64,000 bases of DNA from DATLNF01 sp963765815. Lineage in GTDB: Bacteria > Actinomycetota > Actinomycetes > BP-191. The stretch spans positions 372,001-436,000 of the forward strand of contig CAVXXT010000001.1 of the NCBI GenBank assembly GCA_963765815.1, read 5' to 3'. Under the pieces are notes generated by a model, which saw only the letters and a program-made list of their open reading frames with translations, was not told the origin of the DNA and ran no database searches. Below, in pieces: positions 1 to 8,556 of this stretch (position 1 is its first letter; every line of letters starts with the position of its first letter). The position numbers were made by a program, and so were the translations under genes.

Positions 1-388
1 AGCTCGGCCGCTGCAGCGCGTTGCCGCCGGGCGCGATGAGCATCAGCCCGCGCGCGCGGCCGGGTCGGTCGGCCTCGTGTCGCAGGATCGTGTTGGCGCC
101 GTGACTGCCGCCGACGAGCAGCGGCCGATCGAAGCCGACCGCATCGAGGACGGTCGAGAGGTCGGTGGCGATCCGGTCGTAGCCGTAACGGCCTCGGTCG
201 AGCAGCGGCGTCGATCGGCCGTGCCCGCGGGTCGAGTAGTGCAGCACGCGGAAGCGCGCGGCGAGCCGGTCGACGACCGGCCGACCGTCCTCGAGACTGC
301 CGGAGAGGCCGTGCAGCCACACCAGCTCGGGTCCGGTCCCGACGACCTCCGCCTCGAGCTCGACGTCGGGCTCGACGGCGATCCTCAC
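1..388 (-). CDS. alpha/beta hydrolase, N-terminal part (runs off the window)
   Basis: The minus strand reads from a GTG at 388 as an alpha/beta-hydrolase N-terminus of about 129 residues. It shows an HGLSGSLEDG oxyanion loop, the strand RVLHYSTRGHGRS, and a nucleophile elbow GGSHGAN. The catalytic Asp and His would lie beyond base 1. The GTG overlaps the stop of the upstream ROK kinase gene (GTGA), so the two are probably translationally coupled and share the promoter near 1144-1170. The substrate cannot be told; an ester or lactone hydrolase serving the sugar pathway is possible. Confidence 0.72.
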   Translation of the reverse strand, partial: MRIAVEPDVELEAEVVGTGPELVWLHGLSGSLEDGRPVVDRLAARFRVLHYSTRGHGRSTPLLDRGRYGYDRIATDLSTVLDAVGFDRPLLVGGSHGANTILRHEADRPGRARGLMLIAPGGNALQRPS

Positions 389-1110
389 GCGAAGACGCGG
401 TGGCGCTGGTCGAAGGCGTGAGCGAGTCCCCACGCCGCGGCGGACTTCACCGACTTGGGTGCGGCGCTGGGCTCCACGGTGCGCTCCGGCATGGCCGCGG
501 CGATGGCGGGAACCAGACCGGGGTACCCGCGAGCCAGGCCGCCGGCGACCACCACCAGATCGGTGTCAGCGAGTCGCTCGGCGCGGATGCCCTTCGCGAC
601 TGCCGCGGCGACCGCGGTCACCGCTGCGGTGTCGAGCGAGGCGGGTAGTGCCCAGCCCGCGGCGACGGTCTCGAGGCAGCCGGTGCGCCCGCAGGGGCAC
701 TGCCGGTCGCCGAACCCGACGCGGTGCCCGAACAGGTTGGCGCTGAGCACCCGACCGCCGCGCACCACGGCGCCGCCGACGCCGGTGCCGAGCCCGACGT
801 AGGAGAGGTCCGCGCCGTCGCGCATCGCGCTCTCGCCGAGCGCCGCGGCCTCGGCGTCGTTGAGGACCAGGTCGGCGCGCGCGTCAAGGCCGATCGCCTG
901 GGCCGGGTCGACGTCGTACCAGCCGAGGTTCGAGGCGGCGACCACGCGGCCGACGGAGATCAGCCCGGGCACGGCGAGCAGGAGGGGAGTCCCGGCGGTC
1001 GCGTGCGCGCCGGATCGGACAACCGGGTCGCCGCCGGCGAGCACGACGGTCTCCACGCCACCGGCGCCGACCTCGATGCAGGTGAGCGGGCTGCGCGCGG
1101 GGTCGGGCAC
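385..1110 (-). CDS. ROK-family sugar kinase-like protein, short form
   Basis: This ROK (repressor, ORF, kinase) protein probably phosphorylates an amino sugar such as GlcNAc or ManNAc. It has a LGTGVGGAVVRGG glycine-rich segment and the ROK zinc/signature motif CPCGRTGCLE, followed by a typical C-terminal VVVAGGLA segment. I chose GTG 1110, which has GGAG five bases upstream; GTG 1116 and a longer frame to 1212 are alternatives. At about 241 residues it is shorter than usual ROK kinases (about 300). The N-terminal phosphate loop, normally DIGGT, reads EVGAGGVET and the segment after it looks shortened, so activity is uncertain. It is divergent from nagA across a palindrome. Confidence 0.72.
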   Translation of the reverse strand: MPDPARSPLTCIEVGAGGVETVVLAGGDPVVRSGAHATAGTPLLLAVPGLISVGRVVAASNLGWYDVDPAQAIGLDARADLVLNDAEAAALGESAMRDGADLSYVGLGTGVGGAVVRGGRVLSANLFGHRVGFGDRQCPCGRTGCLETVAAGWALPASLDTAAVTAVAAAVAKGIRAERLADTDLVVVAGGLARGYPGLVPAIAAAMPERTVEPSAAPKSVKSAAAWGLAHAFDQRHRVFA

Positions 1111-1143
1111 GGGCACTCCGGAGGGGTCGGCGGGGCAGTAGGG

Positions 1144-1170
1144 GTATTTGCAAGGAGAGTTTGCAAATAC
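1144..1170. promoter_or_regulatory. Perfect palindromic operator between ROK kinase and nagA
   Basis: Perfect 10-bp inverted repeat: GTATTTGCAA at 1144-1153 and TTGCAAATAC at 1161-1170, with a 7-bp spacer. It lies in the divergent promoter region. A TANNNT -10 (TACAGT, 1168-1173) for nagA overlaps the right arm. This fits a binding site for the ROK repressor encoded at 8557-9745, or for a LacI/GntR-type regulator. The regulator assignment is inference. Confidence 0.7.
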
Positions 1171-1214
1171 AGTCGCTGCGGTGTCAAGGTCGGCCGGACC
1201 GGAGGGAGTCACTC

Positions 1215-2297
1215 GTGCTGGCGCTGCGCGGCGGGCGCGTCCTCACGGCTGACGGCTGGACCGAGGCCGACCTGCACGTCGACGCCGGGCGCCTCGGCGG
1301 TCCCGCGGTCGGCGAAGCGCGGGGTTCGGGCATCGCGGATGTCCTCGACGTGGCCGGATGCGTCGTCGTCCCCGGATTCGTCGACCTGCACGTGCACGCC
1401 GCCGGCGGATGCGCGGCACAGGGCCCCGACGCCGACCTCGACGGCATGGCGCGGACGCTGGCCCGCGGTGGCGTGACCTCCTTCCTCGCCGCGTCGTTCA
1501 CCGCGCCGCTTGACGAGCTTCGCGCGCTGATCGACGGTCCGCGGCCGACCTCGGGCGCGCGTTGCGTCGGCGTGCACCTCGAGGGACCGTGGCTGTCGCC
1601 GGCCGCCGCCGGCGCGCAGCCGGTGGCGGCGCTGCGCGCCCCCTCGGTCGACGAGGCGATCGCGCTCGTCGACGGCACCGACGTACGCGTGGTGACCGTC
1701 GCGCCCGAGCTGCCCGGCGGGCTCGACCTGGTGCGCGCCCTCGTCGACCGCGGAGTTCGGGTGTCGCTGGGCCACAGCACCGCGTCGTACGACGAGGCGG
1801 TGATGGCCATCGAGGCCGGTGCGTCCGGCGTCACGCACTGCTTCAACGCGATGTCCCAGCTGACTGCTCGCGACCCCGGGCTGGTGGGGGCGGCGATGGC
1901 GACGCCGGGGCTCGTCGTCGAGGTCATCGCCGACGGTGTGCACGTGCACCCGGCCTCGTTCCTGGCTCTGCACGCCGCCCGCGGTGCCGAGTCGGTCGCG
2001 CTGATCAGCGACTGCGTCGACGGGTGCGGTCCGGCCAATGCGCTGGTCCGCGACGGTGACGTGCTGCGTCTCCCGGACGGCACCCTCGTCGGGTCCGCGC
2101 TCTCGCTCGCCGACGCTGTGCGCCACGTCGTCGCCTGGGGCGTGCCGCTCGAGGATGCGGTCGCGATGGCATCGACGACGCCGGCGCGCGCACTCGGCGT
2201 GGACGCCGCGATCCGCGCTGGTGCCGTCGCCGACCTGGTGGTCCTCGACGGCGACCTGCGAGTGCGCCAGGTCGTGGTGGGCGGAGTCGTGCAGTGA
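1215..2297 (+). CDS. nagA: N-acetylglucosamine-6-phosphate deacetylase
   Basis: Cytoplasmic amidohydrolase that removes acetate from GlcNAc-6-phosphate to give glucosamine-6-phosphate. About 360 residues, the usual length. Metal and active-site motifs are visible in order: LHVHAAGG (about residues 58-65), the HLEGPW segment near residue 121, LGHSTA, THCFNAMSQL, DGVHVHP, and a catalytic Asp in LISDCVDGCG. GTG 1215 is chosen because GGAGGGAG lies just before it; an earlier ATG at 1161 would start inside the operator. It is the first gene of a chain with 4-base overlaps: its TGA overlaps the next GTG. Probably controlled by the operator at 1144-1170. Confidence 0.93.
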   Translation: MLALRGGRVLTADGWTEADLHVDAGRLGGPAVGEARGSGIADVLDVAGCVVVPGFVDLHVHAAGGCAAQGPDADLDGMARTLARGGVTSFLAASFTAPLDELRALIDGPRPTSGARCVGVHLEGPWLSPAAAGAQPVAALRAPSVDEAIALVDGTDVRVVTVAPELPGGLDLVRALVDRGVRVSLGHSTASYDEAVMAIEAGASGVTHCFNAMSQLTARDPGLVGAAMATPGLVVEVIADGVHVHPASFLALHAARGAESVALISDCVDGCGPANALVRDGDVLRLPDGTLVGSALSLADAVRHVVAWGVPLEDAVAMASTTPARALGVDAAIRAGAVADLVVLDGDLRVRQVVVGGVVQ

Positions 2298-3154
2298 CCG
2301 CGACCGTGGTGACGACCGCGGTCGGGGAGGTCGAGTACGCCGAGGTCGGCAGCGGCCCGGTGGTCCTCATCGTGCACGGCACGCCCGGTGACTGGCGGCA
2401 GGCCAAGGGACTCGCCGAGGACCTCGCGGGTGCCCATCGGGTGCTCCTGCCGTCGCGGCCGGGCTACGGCCGCACGCCTCTGTCCACCGGGCGGTCACCC
2501 CGTGAGCAGGCCGAGGCACACGTCGCGCTGCTGGACGCGCTCGGCGTGGAGTCGGCCGCGATCATCGGCATCAGCGGCGGCGGGCCGTCCGCGCGGGCGA
2601 CGGCGGCGCATCATCGGGGTCGCTGCACCCACCTGGTGCTGATCTGCGCCGTCGCCGAGCACCTGATGACCGTGCCGGCCGCGACCCGGCTGCTCGCGTC
2701 GGTGCCCGGTCTCTGGGAGGCCGGTGCGCGCGTCGCGTCGCGGCGCGCGCAGCGCCGGCTCACCGACCGAGACGCGGCGCTGCAGCGCGCGGTGGCCGAG
2801 CTCGGCCCGGCCGAGCGCGCGGCCGTCGTCGGCGACCCGCTTGCCGAGCAGGACCTGCTCGCCTTCGCCGACGCGCGGGTCAGCGCGATGCGCGCCGTCA
2901 CCGGACTGCGCAACGACTTCCGCTGGTTCCACGGCACCGCTGTCGCCGACCCCTGGCCACCGGGCGCGAACCTGCCGACACTGGTGCTGCACGGCGCCGA
3001 CGACGGAGTCGTGCCGGTGGCACAGGGACGGCACCACGCCGACTCGATCCCCGGTGCGGTGCTGGAGGTGCTGCCCGACGTGGGGCACGGCTTCGCGCTG
3101 TCGATGCGGCGTACGACGTCCGCGCGCATCGCCGCGTTCCTGGAGGAGAAGTGA
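2294..3154 (+). CDS. alpha/beta hydrolase
   Basis: A 286-residue alpha/beta-hydrolase fold protein. It has the oxyanion segment VHGTPGDW, PSRPGYGRT, the nucleophile elbow GISGGGPS, a LHGADDGVVP segment carrying the acid residue, and the catalytic His in DVGHGFAL. There is no signal peptide, so it is cytoplasmic. Start GTG 2294 overlaps the nagA stop and its TGA overlaps the next gene's GTG, so it is firmly part of the amino-sugar operon. The substrate is unknown; esterase or lactonase activity on a sugar derivative is the likeliest role. Confidence 0.85.
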   Translation: MTATVVTTAVGEVEYAEVGSGPVVLIVHGTPGDWRQAKGLAEDLAGAHRVLLPSRPGYGRTPLSTGRSPREQAEAHVALLDALGVESAAIIGISGGGPSARATAAHHRGRCTHLVLICAVAEHLMTVPAATRLLASVPGLWEAGARVASRRAQRRLTDRDAALQRAVAELGPAERAAVVGDPLAEQDLLAFADARVSAMRAVTGLRNDFRWFHGTAVADPWPPGANLPTLVLHGADDGVVPVAQGRHHADSIPGAVLEVLPDVGHGFALSMRRTTSARIAAFLEEK

Positions 3155-4398
3155 CGCTCGCGATCGACGGCGGTACGCCGGTGCGCTCGCGTCCGCTGCC
3201 GGTCGGCAAGGGCGCGGAGGTCCTCGGCGCCGAGGAGCGCGAGGCGGTGCTGCGCGTCCTCGACTCCGGCTCGCTGTTCCGCTACTACGGGCCGGTCGAG
3301 CCGCGGGAGGTCGCCTCCTTCGAGCGAGAGGTCGCCGACTTCTCCGGTCCCGGCTGCCGCGCGGTCGCGGTGTCGTCGGGCACGGCGGCGCTGCGCACCG
3401 CGCTGACCGCGCTCGGTGTCGGACCCGGCGACGAGGTCGTCATACCGGCGTGCACCTTCGTCGCGTCCGTCAACGCCGTGGTCCTCGCCGGCGCGTTGCC
3501 GGTCTTCGCCGAGATCGACGACACCCTCGGGCTGTCCGCCGAGTCGGTGCGCGCCGTGCTGACGCCGCGGACAGCGGCGGTGATGCCGGTGCACCTCGAC
3601 AACGGCCAGGTCGACCTCGACGCGCTGCTGTCGGTGACGCGGCCGGCCGGCGTGCCGGTCGTCGAGGACACCGCGCAGTCGATGGGCGCAACGCTGCACG
3701 GCTGCCGGCTCGGCACGATCGGCGACGTCGGCGCCTACTCCATGCAGCTGGACAAGAACATCACCACCGGCGAGGGCGGGGTCGTCGTCACGCGCGACGA
3801 GCGGCTTGCGCTGCGGGCGGCGGCGTACCAGGACCAGGGCGGTCACTTCCTCACCCAGCACGGCGCGGGCCGCGACCACGCGCCGGAGCCGTTCGTCGGC
3901 GACAACCTGCGGCTCACCGAGATCCAGGGCGCCATCGCGCGCGTGCAGCTGCGCCGGCTCGACGACACGATCGTGCGGATGCGGGCGCACAAGGCGACGA
4001 TCGTCGCGGGGGTCGGAACTCTTGCCGGTGCGACGCCGCGCCGGTATCCCGACCCGGTCGGTGAGGGTGGCTCGGGCATCTGCTGGGTCTTCGATGATGC
4101 TGCCGTTGCCGCGCGCTTCGGCGCGGCGCTCTGCGCCGAAGGGGTGCCTGCGGGCTCGCCGTACGGCGGCCTGCCGGTCTACGCGACGCCGGCGATCCTC
4201 GAGCAGCGGACCGCGTCGATGAAGGGACACCCGTGGCATGCCGGTGAGGTTGCGGCGTACCGCATGGGCATGTGCCCGCAGACCGAGGACCTGATGTCGC
4301 GCGTCGTCCGCGTCGGCGTGTCCCCGGCGTACACCGCAGAGGACTGCGACGACGTCGTGACCGCGGTCCGCAAGGTGGCGGAAGCGGTCCTCGGGTGA
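3151..4398 (+). CDS. DegT/DnrJ/EryC1 family PLP-dependent sugar aminotransferase
   Basis: A 415-residue fold-type-I PLP aminotransferase of the DegT/AHBA-synthase family, which interconverts keto sugars and amino sugars. It shows SSGTAAL (PLP phosphate contact), PACTFVASVNAV, VVEDTAQSMGA (Asp that holds the PLP ring nitrogen), and the Schiff-base lysine in LDKNITTGEGG (about K202). Start GTG 3151 overlaps the previous stop and its own stop overlaps the next GTG. With the following Gfo/Idh oxidoreductase it forms the usual oxidise-then-transaminate pair. Direction (making or degrading the amino sugar) cannot be decided; the catabolic neighbours favour degradation. Confidence 0.9.
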   Translation: MTLAIDGGTPVRSRPLPVGKGAEVLGAEEREAVLRVLDSGSLFRYYGPVEPREVASFEREVADFSGPGCRAVAVSSGTAALRTALTALGVGPGDEVVIPACTFVASVNAVVLAGALPVFAEIDDTLGLSAESVRAVLTPRTAAVMPVHLDNGQVDLDALLSVTRPAGVPVVEDTAQSMGATLHGCRLGTIGDVGAYSMQLDKNITTGEGGVVVTRDERLALRAAAYQDQGGHFLTQHGAGRDHAPEPFVGDNLRLTEIQGAIARVQLRRLDDTIVRMRAHKATIVAGVGTLAGATPRRYPDPVGEGGSGICWVFDDAAVAARFGAALCAEGVPAGSPYGGLPVYATPAILEQRTASMKGHPWHAGEVAAYRMGMCPQTEDLMSRVVRVGVSPAYTAEDCDDVVTAVRKVAEAVLG

Positions 4399-5343
4399 GC
4401 GTCCGGGTCGCGGTCGTCGGCTGCGGCACCGTCGCGCGCATGACCCACCTGCCCGGGCTGCGCGCCGGCGGCGACGCGGACGTCGCCGTCTTCACCAGCC
4501 GTCGGCTGGACCGGGCAGCGGCGCTGCGCGACGAGTGGGGCTCGGGCGAGCTCAGCGCCGACTGGCGCGCAGTGGTAGCGCGACCCGACGTGGACGCGGT
4601 GCACGTGTGCCTGCCCAACGCGCTGCACGCCGAGGTCGCGGCCGCCGCATTGAGGGCGGGCAAGCACGTCCTCGTCGAGAAGCCGATCACCACGACGCTG
4701 GCCGACGCCGACCAGCTGCTGGCGCTGGCCGAGAGCGCCGGGGTGCTGCTCGGTGTCGCATTCGACATGAGGTGCCACCCGCTGCTCGCGGAGCTGCGCC
4801 GGCGGCTGCCGACGATCGGCACGGTGCGGTCGGTGCAGGTGTCGTTCGGCCACGGCGGACCGCAGGAGTGGGCGCCCGACGCGACCTGGTTCCGCGACCC
4901 GGGGCTGGCCGGCGGCGGGTGCCTGATGGACCTCGGCGGACATGTCCTCGACCTGCTCCGGTACGCCGTCGGCCCGGTGACCGAGGTCCGATCCGCCGCT
5001 CTCGTCGGCCCGATCGACGAGGACGCGTCGCTGCGGCTCACCGTCGCGGGGCGTACCGATGCGCGGGTGGACCTGTCGTGGCACGCCGAGCCGCACCTGC
5101 GGCTGTCCGTCCTCGGCAGCACCGGCGAGCTGTCGGTCACCGACGACGGGGTGCTCTGCCACGACGGCGTGCCGGTCGACGTGCCTCCGCGCGAGCTCAC
5201 GACGGCGGCCGGTGACTTCGCGCGTGCGGTCGCCACCGGCGGGCAGCCCGCCGCGACCGGCACCGAACGGCCGGGCCGCGCTGGCGGTGACGCTCGCGGC
5301 GTACGCCGCCGCGCGCACCGGGCTGCCGGTGGGGGTCCGTTGA
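4395..5343 (+). CDS. Gfo/Idh/MocA family NAD(P)-dependent sugar oxidoreductase (one frameshift)
   Basis: Rossmann-fold sugar dehydrogenase of about 315 residues. It begins VRVAVVGCGTVARMTHLPGL (NAD-binding glycine motif), followed by HVCLPNALHAEVAAAAL and the catalytic Lys motif HVLVEKPI. The C-terminal substrate domain includes GGGCLMDLGGHVLDLL (active-site His). Start GTG 4395 overlaps the DegT stop. A single-base frame break lies near 5265-5275: the natural end (RAALAVTLAAYAAARTGLP) continues in another frame to TGA 5343, which overlaps the next gene. It is likely to act with the DegT aminotransferase on the same sugar intermediate. Confidence 0.85.
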
Positions 5344-6449
5344 CGCTGCGCGCGGGTGTCGGCGTCGCGGACATCACCCCGACCGAGCCGGTGCGGCTGG
5401 CCGGCTTCATGGCGCGGCAGCCCGCGGTGCCGCCGCTCGTCGTCAACGACCGGCTCGACGTGCGCGCGCTTGCGCTCGACGACGGCGAGGTCGTCGCCCT
5501 GCTCCTGGTGCTGGACCTGGTCGGGCTCTCGGCGGCCTTCAGCGCGCCGGTCCGCGTGGCGGTCTCGGAGGCGACCGGCGTACCGGTCGAGCGGGTCCTG
5601 ACGTCGGCGACGCACACGCACTCCGGTCCTGACACGCTGCTCGGCATGGACCTGTACGACGGCTACCTTCCCCAGCTCTGCGCGGCTGCGTCGGCGGCGG
5701 CGCACGCGGCGTTGGCCGCGTTGGTGCCGGTGTCGGTCGGAGTGGGCGAGGTCGACGTGCCGACGACGCTCGCGGTCAACCGCAGGGGTCGCGCGCACTC
5801 GCCGCGGCTGCAGCTCGTCGACCTCCGGGCGGGCGGCGGCGCGCCGGTGGCGAGCGTCGTGGGCGTCGGCATCCACCCCGTGACGCACGGACCGGACGTC
5901 CCGGTCGTCACCGCCGACTGGGTCGGGCACTGCCGCCGCGCGGTCGAGCGGGCTCGCGGCGGGACGGCGGTGGTGGTCAGTGGCGCGCTCGGCGACGTGA
6001 ATCCACCAGGGGGCGACGGATACGACCGCAGCGGCGGGGGAGTCGAGCTCGCCACCTCCGTCGGCGAGGCGGTCGCCGCGCTGGCGGTCGACGCCGCCGA
6101 CCGGGCGGTGGATGTGGGTGACTCGCTGGACCTCGCGCATCGCACGGTCGAGCTGCCGGTGGCCGACGCGCAGCTCTCGCGGCTCATCTCGGGTGGCGCC
6201 GAGACGGTCGTGGCCGAGCTGTTCGAGTGGACGGTCGGCGACCTGCGGCTGGTGTCGATGCCGGGCGAGCCGCTGTCCGGCTTCGCGACCGCGGTGGGTC
6301 GTCTCGGCCCGATGCTCACCGTCGGGCTGGCGCCGACGTGGCAGGGCTACCTGCCGCACCCCGACACGTTCGACGGCGGCTACGAGGACGACCTCGGGCT
6401 CGGCGCCCCGGCCATGCGCGTCCTGCTCGATGCGCTGAGTCGCTCATGA
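5340..6449 (+). CDS. neutral/alkaline non-lysosomal ceramidase N-terminal domain-like protein
   Basis: A 369-residue relative of the zinc-dependent neutral ceramidase N-terminal domain. It opens with GVGVADITPTEPVRLAGF and carries the metal motif SATHTHSGPD (His about 92 and 94), a second His motif GIHPVTHGPD, and SGALGDVNPP. No signal peptide is seen, unlike true secreted ceramidases, so it probably cleaves a small amide or N-acyl sugar in the cytoplasm. The C-terminal immunoglobulin-like domain of ceramidases is missing. I chose TTG 5340 because it overlaps the preceding TGA and starts right at the domain. Its stop overlaps the GH84 ATG (ATGA). Confidence 0.8.
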   Translation: MTLRAGVGVADITPTEPVRLAGFMARQPAVPPLVVNDRLDVRALALDDGEVVALLLVLDLVGLSAAFSAPVRVAVSEATGVPVERVLTSATHTHSGPDTLLGMDLYDGYLPQLCAAASAAAHAALAALVPVSVGVGEVDVPTTLAVNRRGRAHSPRLQLVDLRAGGGAPVASVVGVGIHPVTHGPDVPVVTADWVGHCRRAVERARGGTAVVVSGALGDVNPPGGDGYDRSGGGVELATSVGEAVAALAVDAADRAVDVGDSLDLAHRTVELPVADAQLSRLISGGAETVVAELFEWTVGDLRLVSMPGEPLSGFATAVGRLGPMLTVGLAPTWQGYLPHPDTFDGGYEDDLGLGAPAMRVLLDALSRS

Positions 6450-7741
6450 CGACGACGTTCCACGGTGTGCTCGAGGGCTTCTACGGCCCGCCGTACGCCG
6501 ACGACGCCCGGCTCGCCCTGGTGCGCTGGCTGCCCACGGTCGGCGGCCGTGACTACGTCTACGCGCCGAAGGACGACCCCTACCAGCGCGCGCAGTGGCG
6601 TGAGCCCTATCCGGCGGATCGGCTCGCGCACTTCGCGGAGCTGCTGGCCGAGGCCGATCGCTGCGGCGTGCGCGTGGGATTCGTCGTCTCTCCCGGGCTC
6701 GACTGGCACGACGGCGACGAGGCGGCGCTGGTCGCGAAGCTGCAGGCGTTCTACGACCTCGGCGTCGACAGCCTCGGCGTCGCGTTCGACGACGTCCCGC
6801 CGCGGCGGCGCCGAGCTCGGCGCGGTGCACGGCGCGGCCGTCGCGGCCGCGGTGGCCGCGCTGCCCGGCGACGTGCGGTGGTCGACCTGCCCGGTCGACT
6901 ACGCGACCGACCACGCGACGTCGTACCTGCGCGCGTTCGCCGACGCGCTGCCCGCCGACGTCGACGTCTTCTGGACCGGGCCGGCGATCGTCAGCCCGAC
7001 GATCACGGCGGACGACGGCGCGACGCTGTCGGCGGCGCTCGGCCGACCGGCTGGTGCTGGCCGACAACTTGCCGGTCGAACGACGGCCCGATGGCCGGCG
7101 TGCTGCACCTCGGTCCCTACCCGGCGCGCGACCGGCCGACTGCCGGCGCCACCGGTGGGCTGCTGCTCAACCTGATGCCGCTGCCGCCGGTCGCGAGCCG
7201 GGTCGGCGTGGCGGCCGGCTCTGCGCTGGTGGCGCGACCCCACCGGCGACCGCGTGGCGGCAGTGGCAGGCCGTGGTCGCCGGCGTGCCGGGCCTCGAGC
7301 CGCTCGCCCGGGCGTGCCGCTCGTGGCTCACCGACCCGGCGCCGGACGCCGAGCTGCGGGAGTGGGCGGTCGCGGCGCTCGACGGCGACACCCGGCTCGA
7401 GGAGTGGTTCGCCGCGCGGCTGTCGCAGCGGCCTGCCCGACGAGTGGCGGCCGAGCTCGAGCCGTGGCTCGACGGCGTGGGAGTGGAAGGCGTTCGGCCG
7501 TCGCCTATCGTGCTGCGACGCTTGCGCCCGCCAGGACGGCCCGGGCGAGGGCGTTCGGCGTCGCCGAGGCGTGCCGCCGGCTGCGGCCTGCAGGAGCAGC
7601 AGCTGTTCGGCATCCGCTGACGCCGTCTACCCGCGTCACCTCCGCGAGGGGGACCGCGAGCTGGCCGACGCGTCGGGTCGTGGTCGAGGGCGACACGCTG
7701 CGTCGACCAGCTGTGCCGTGCGCGCGCTCGACCGATTCTGA
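6446..7741 (+). CDS. GH84-type beta-N-acetylglucosaminidase (hyaluronidase-like), frameshifted
   Basis: Glycoside hydrolase family 84 removes beta-linked GlcNAc using the substrate's own acetamido group. The N-terminus FHGVLEGFYGPPY is diagnostic, and the catalytic pair DD sits in VAFDDVP (about D115/D116). Later parts match the family in other frames: PGDVRWSTCPVDYATD, DVFWTGPAIVSPTI, LHLGPYPAR. Frame breaks are seen near 6.81, 7.04, 7.07, 7.23, 7.43 and 7.5-7.6 kb. The tail (DAVYPRHLREGDREL through CRALDRF) suggests an end at 7741. There is no signal peptide, so it would cleave imported oligosaccharides or glycoconjugates inside the cell. ATG overlaps the previous TGA. Confidence 0.8.
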   Translation: MTTTFHGVLEGFYGPPYADDARLALVRWLPTVGGRDYVYAPKDDPYQRAQWREPYPADRLAHFAELLAEADRCGVRVGFVVSPGLDWHDGDEAALVAKLQAFYDLGVDSLGVAFDDVPPRRRRARRGARRGRRGRGGRAARRRAVVDLPGRLRDRPRDVVPARVRRRAARRRRRLLDRAGDRQPDDHGGRRRDAVGGARPTGWCWPTTCRSNDGPMAGVLHLGPYPARDRPTAGATGGLLLNLMPLPPVASRVGVAAGSALVARPHRRPRGGSGRPWSPACRASSRSPGRAARGSPTRRRTPSCGSGRSRRSTATPGSRSGSPRGCRSGLPDEWRPSSSRGSTAWEWKAFGRRLSCCDACARQDGPGEGVRRRRGVPPAAACRSSSCSASADAVYPRHLREGDRELADASGRGRGRHAASTSCAVRALDRF

Positions 7742-7754
7742 CGGAGGTATCGGC

Positions 7755-8553
7755 GTGACGCGTCCTCGAGGCGCGCGGCATCGGGGTCTCGTTCGGCGGG
7801 GTCCGCGCCCTCGACGGCGTCGACCTCGACGTCGAGGCGGGCGAGATCGTCGGCATCATCGGCGCCAACGGCGCCGGCAAGACGACGCTGTTCGACTGCC
7901 TCTCCGGGATCACGCCCGGCGAGGGCACGGTGTCGCTCGGCGGCGTCGACATCACGCGCGCCGGCGCGCACGAGCGCGCGCACGCCGGGCTCGGCCGCAG
8001 CTTCCAGGACGCGCGGATGTTCCACTCGATGACGGTGCTCGACACGCTGCGGGTGGCGCGCGAGCGCAACAGCGAGCGGCTGGCATCGCGTCGTCGTCGA
8101 CGCTGCTCGGGCTGGCGGCGTCACCCGGGAGGAGGAGCAGGCGGCGACCGACGGCGCGCTGAGGACATCGTCGAGGAGTTCGGGCTGGCGGCGTACCGCG
8201 ACAAGCTGGTCGGCGAGCTGTCGACCGGCACCCGCCGGGTCGTCGACCTGGCCTGCCTGCTCATCCAGCGGCCGAAGGTGATCCTGCTCGACGAGCCGTC
8301 GTCCGGCATCGCGCAGCGCGAGGCCGAGGCGCTCGGCCCGATGCTGCGGCAGGTCCGCGACGAGCTCGGCTGCGCGCTGGTCCTGATCGAGCACGACATG
8401 CCGCTGGTGCTCGGGCTGGTCGACCGGCTCTACGCGCTGGAGACCGGCCGGGTCATCGCGCAGCGGCGACGCCGCAGGACGTCGTCGCCGATCCCGCGGG
8501 TGGTGCGGTCCTACCTCGGCGACGACCCCGCGGCCATCAACCGCTCGGGCTGA
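7755..8553 (+). CDS. LivG-like ABC transporter ATP-binding protein, frameshifted
   Basis: ATPase of the branched-chain-amino-acid (HAAT) transporter type. It shows Walker A GANGAGKTT, a Q-loop region with LGRSFQDARMF, signature LSTGTRR, Walker B VILLDEPSSGIA and the H-loop LIEHDMP. GTG 7755 follows GGAGG at 7743-7747. The real frame (VLEARGIGVSFGGVRALDGV) is out of phase with the GTG by one base near 7760, and more breaks lie near 8.09, 8.15 and 8.47 kb. Only 13 bases separate it from GH84. It would pair with the LivF part of the fusion at 13510-15556 to power uptake through the LivHM fusion. Confidence 0.82.
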
Positions 8554-8556
8554 GGC

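Noticed and set aside
77..421. 114-residue open frame on the plus strand
   Set aside because: It is antisense to an alpha/beta hydrolase whose nucleophile elbow and HG motif read clearly on the minus strand.
1184..2437. 417-residue minus-strand open frame over nagA
   Set aside because: Composition is Ser/Arg/Thr-rich with no domain; nagA on the plus strand carries all metal motifs. High GC keeps antisense frames open.
2611..4239. 542-residue minus-strand open frame
   Set aside because: Arg/His-rich shadow of the hydrolase and DegT genes; no recognisable fold.
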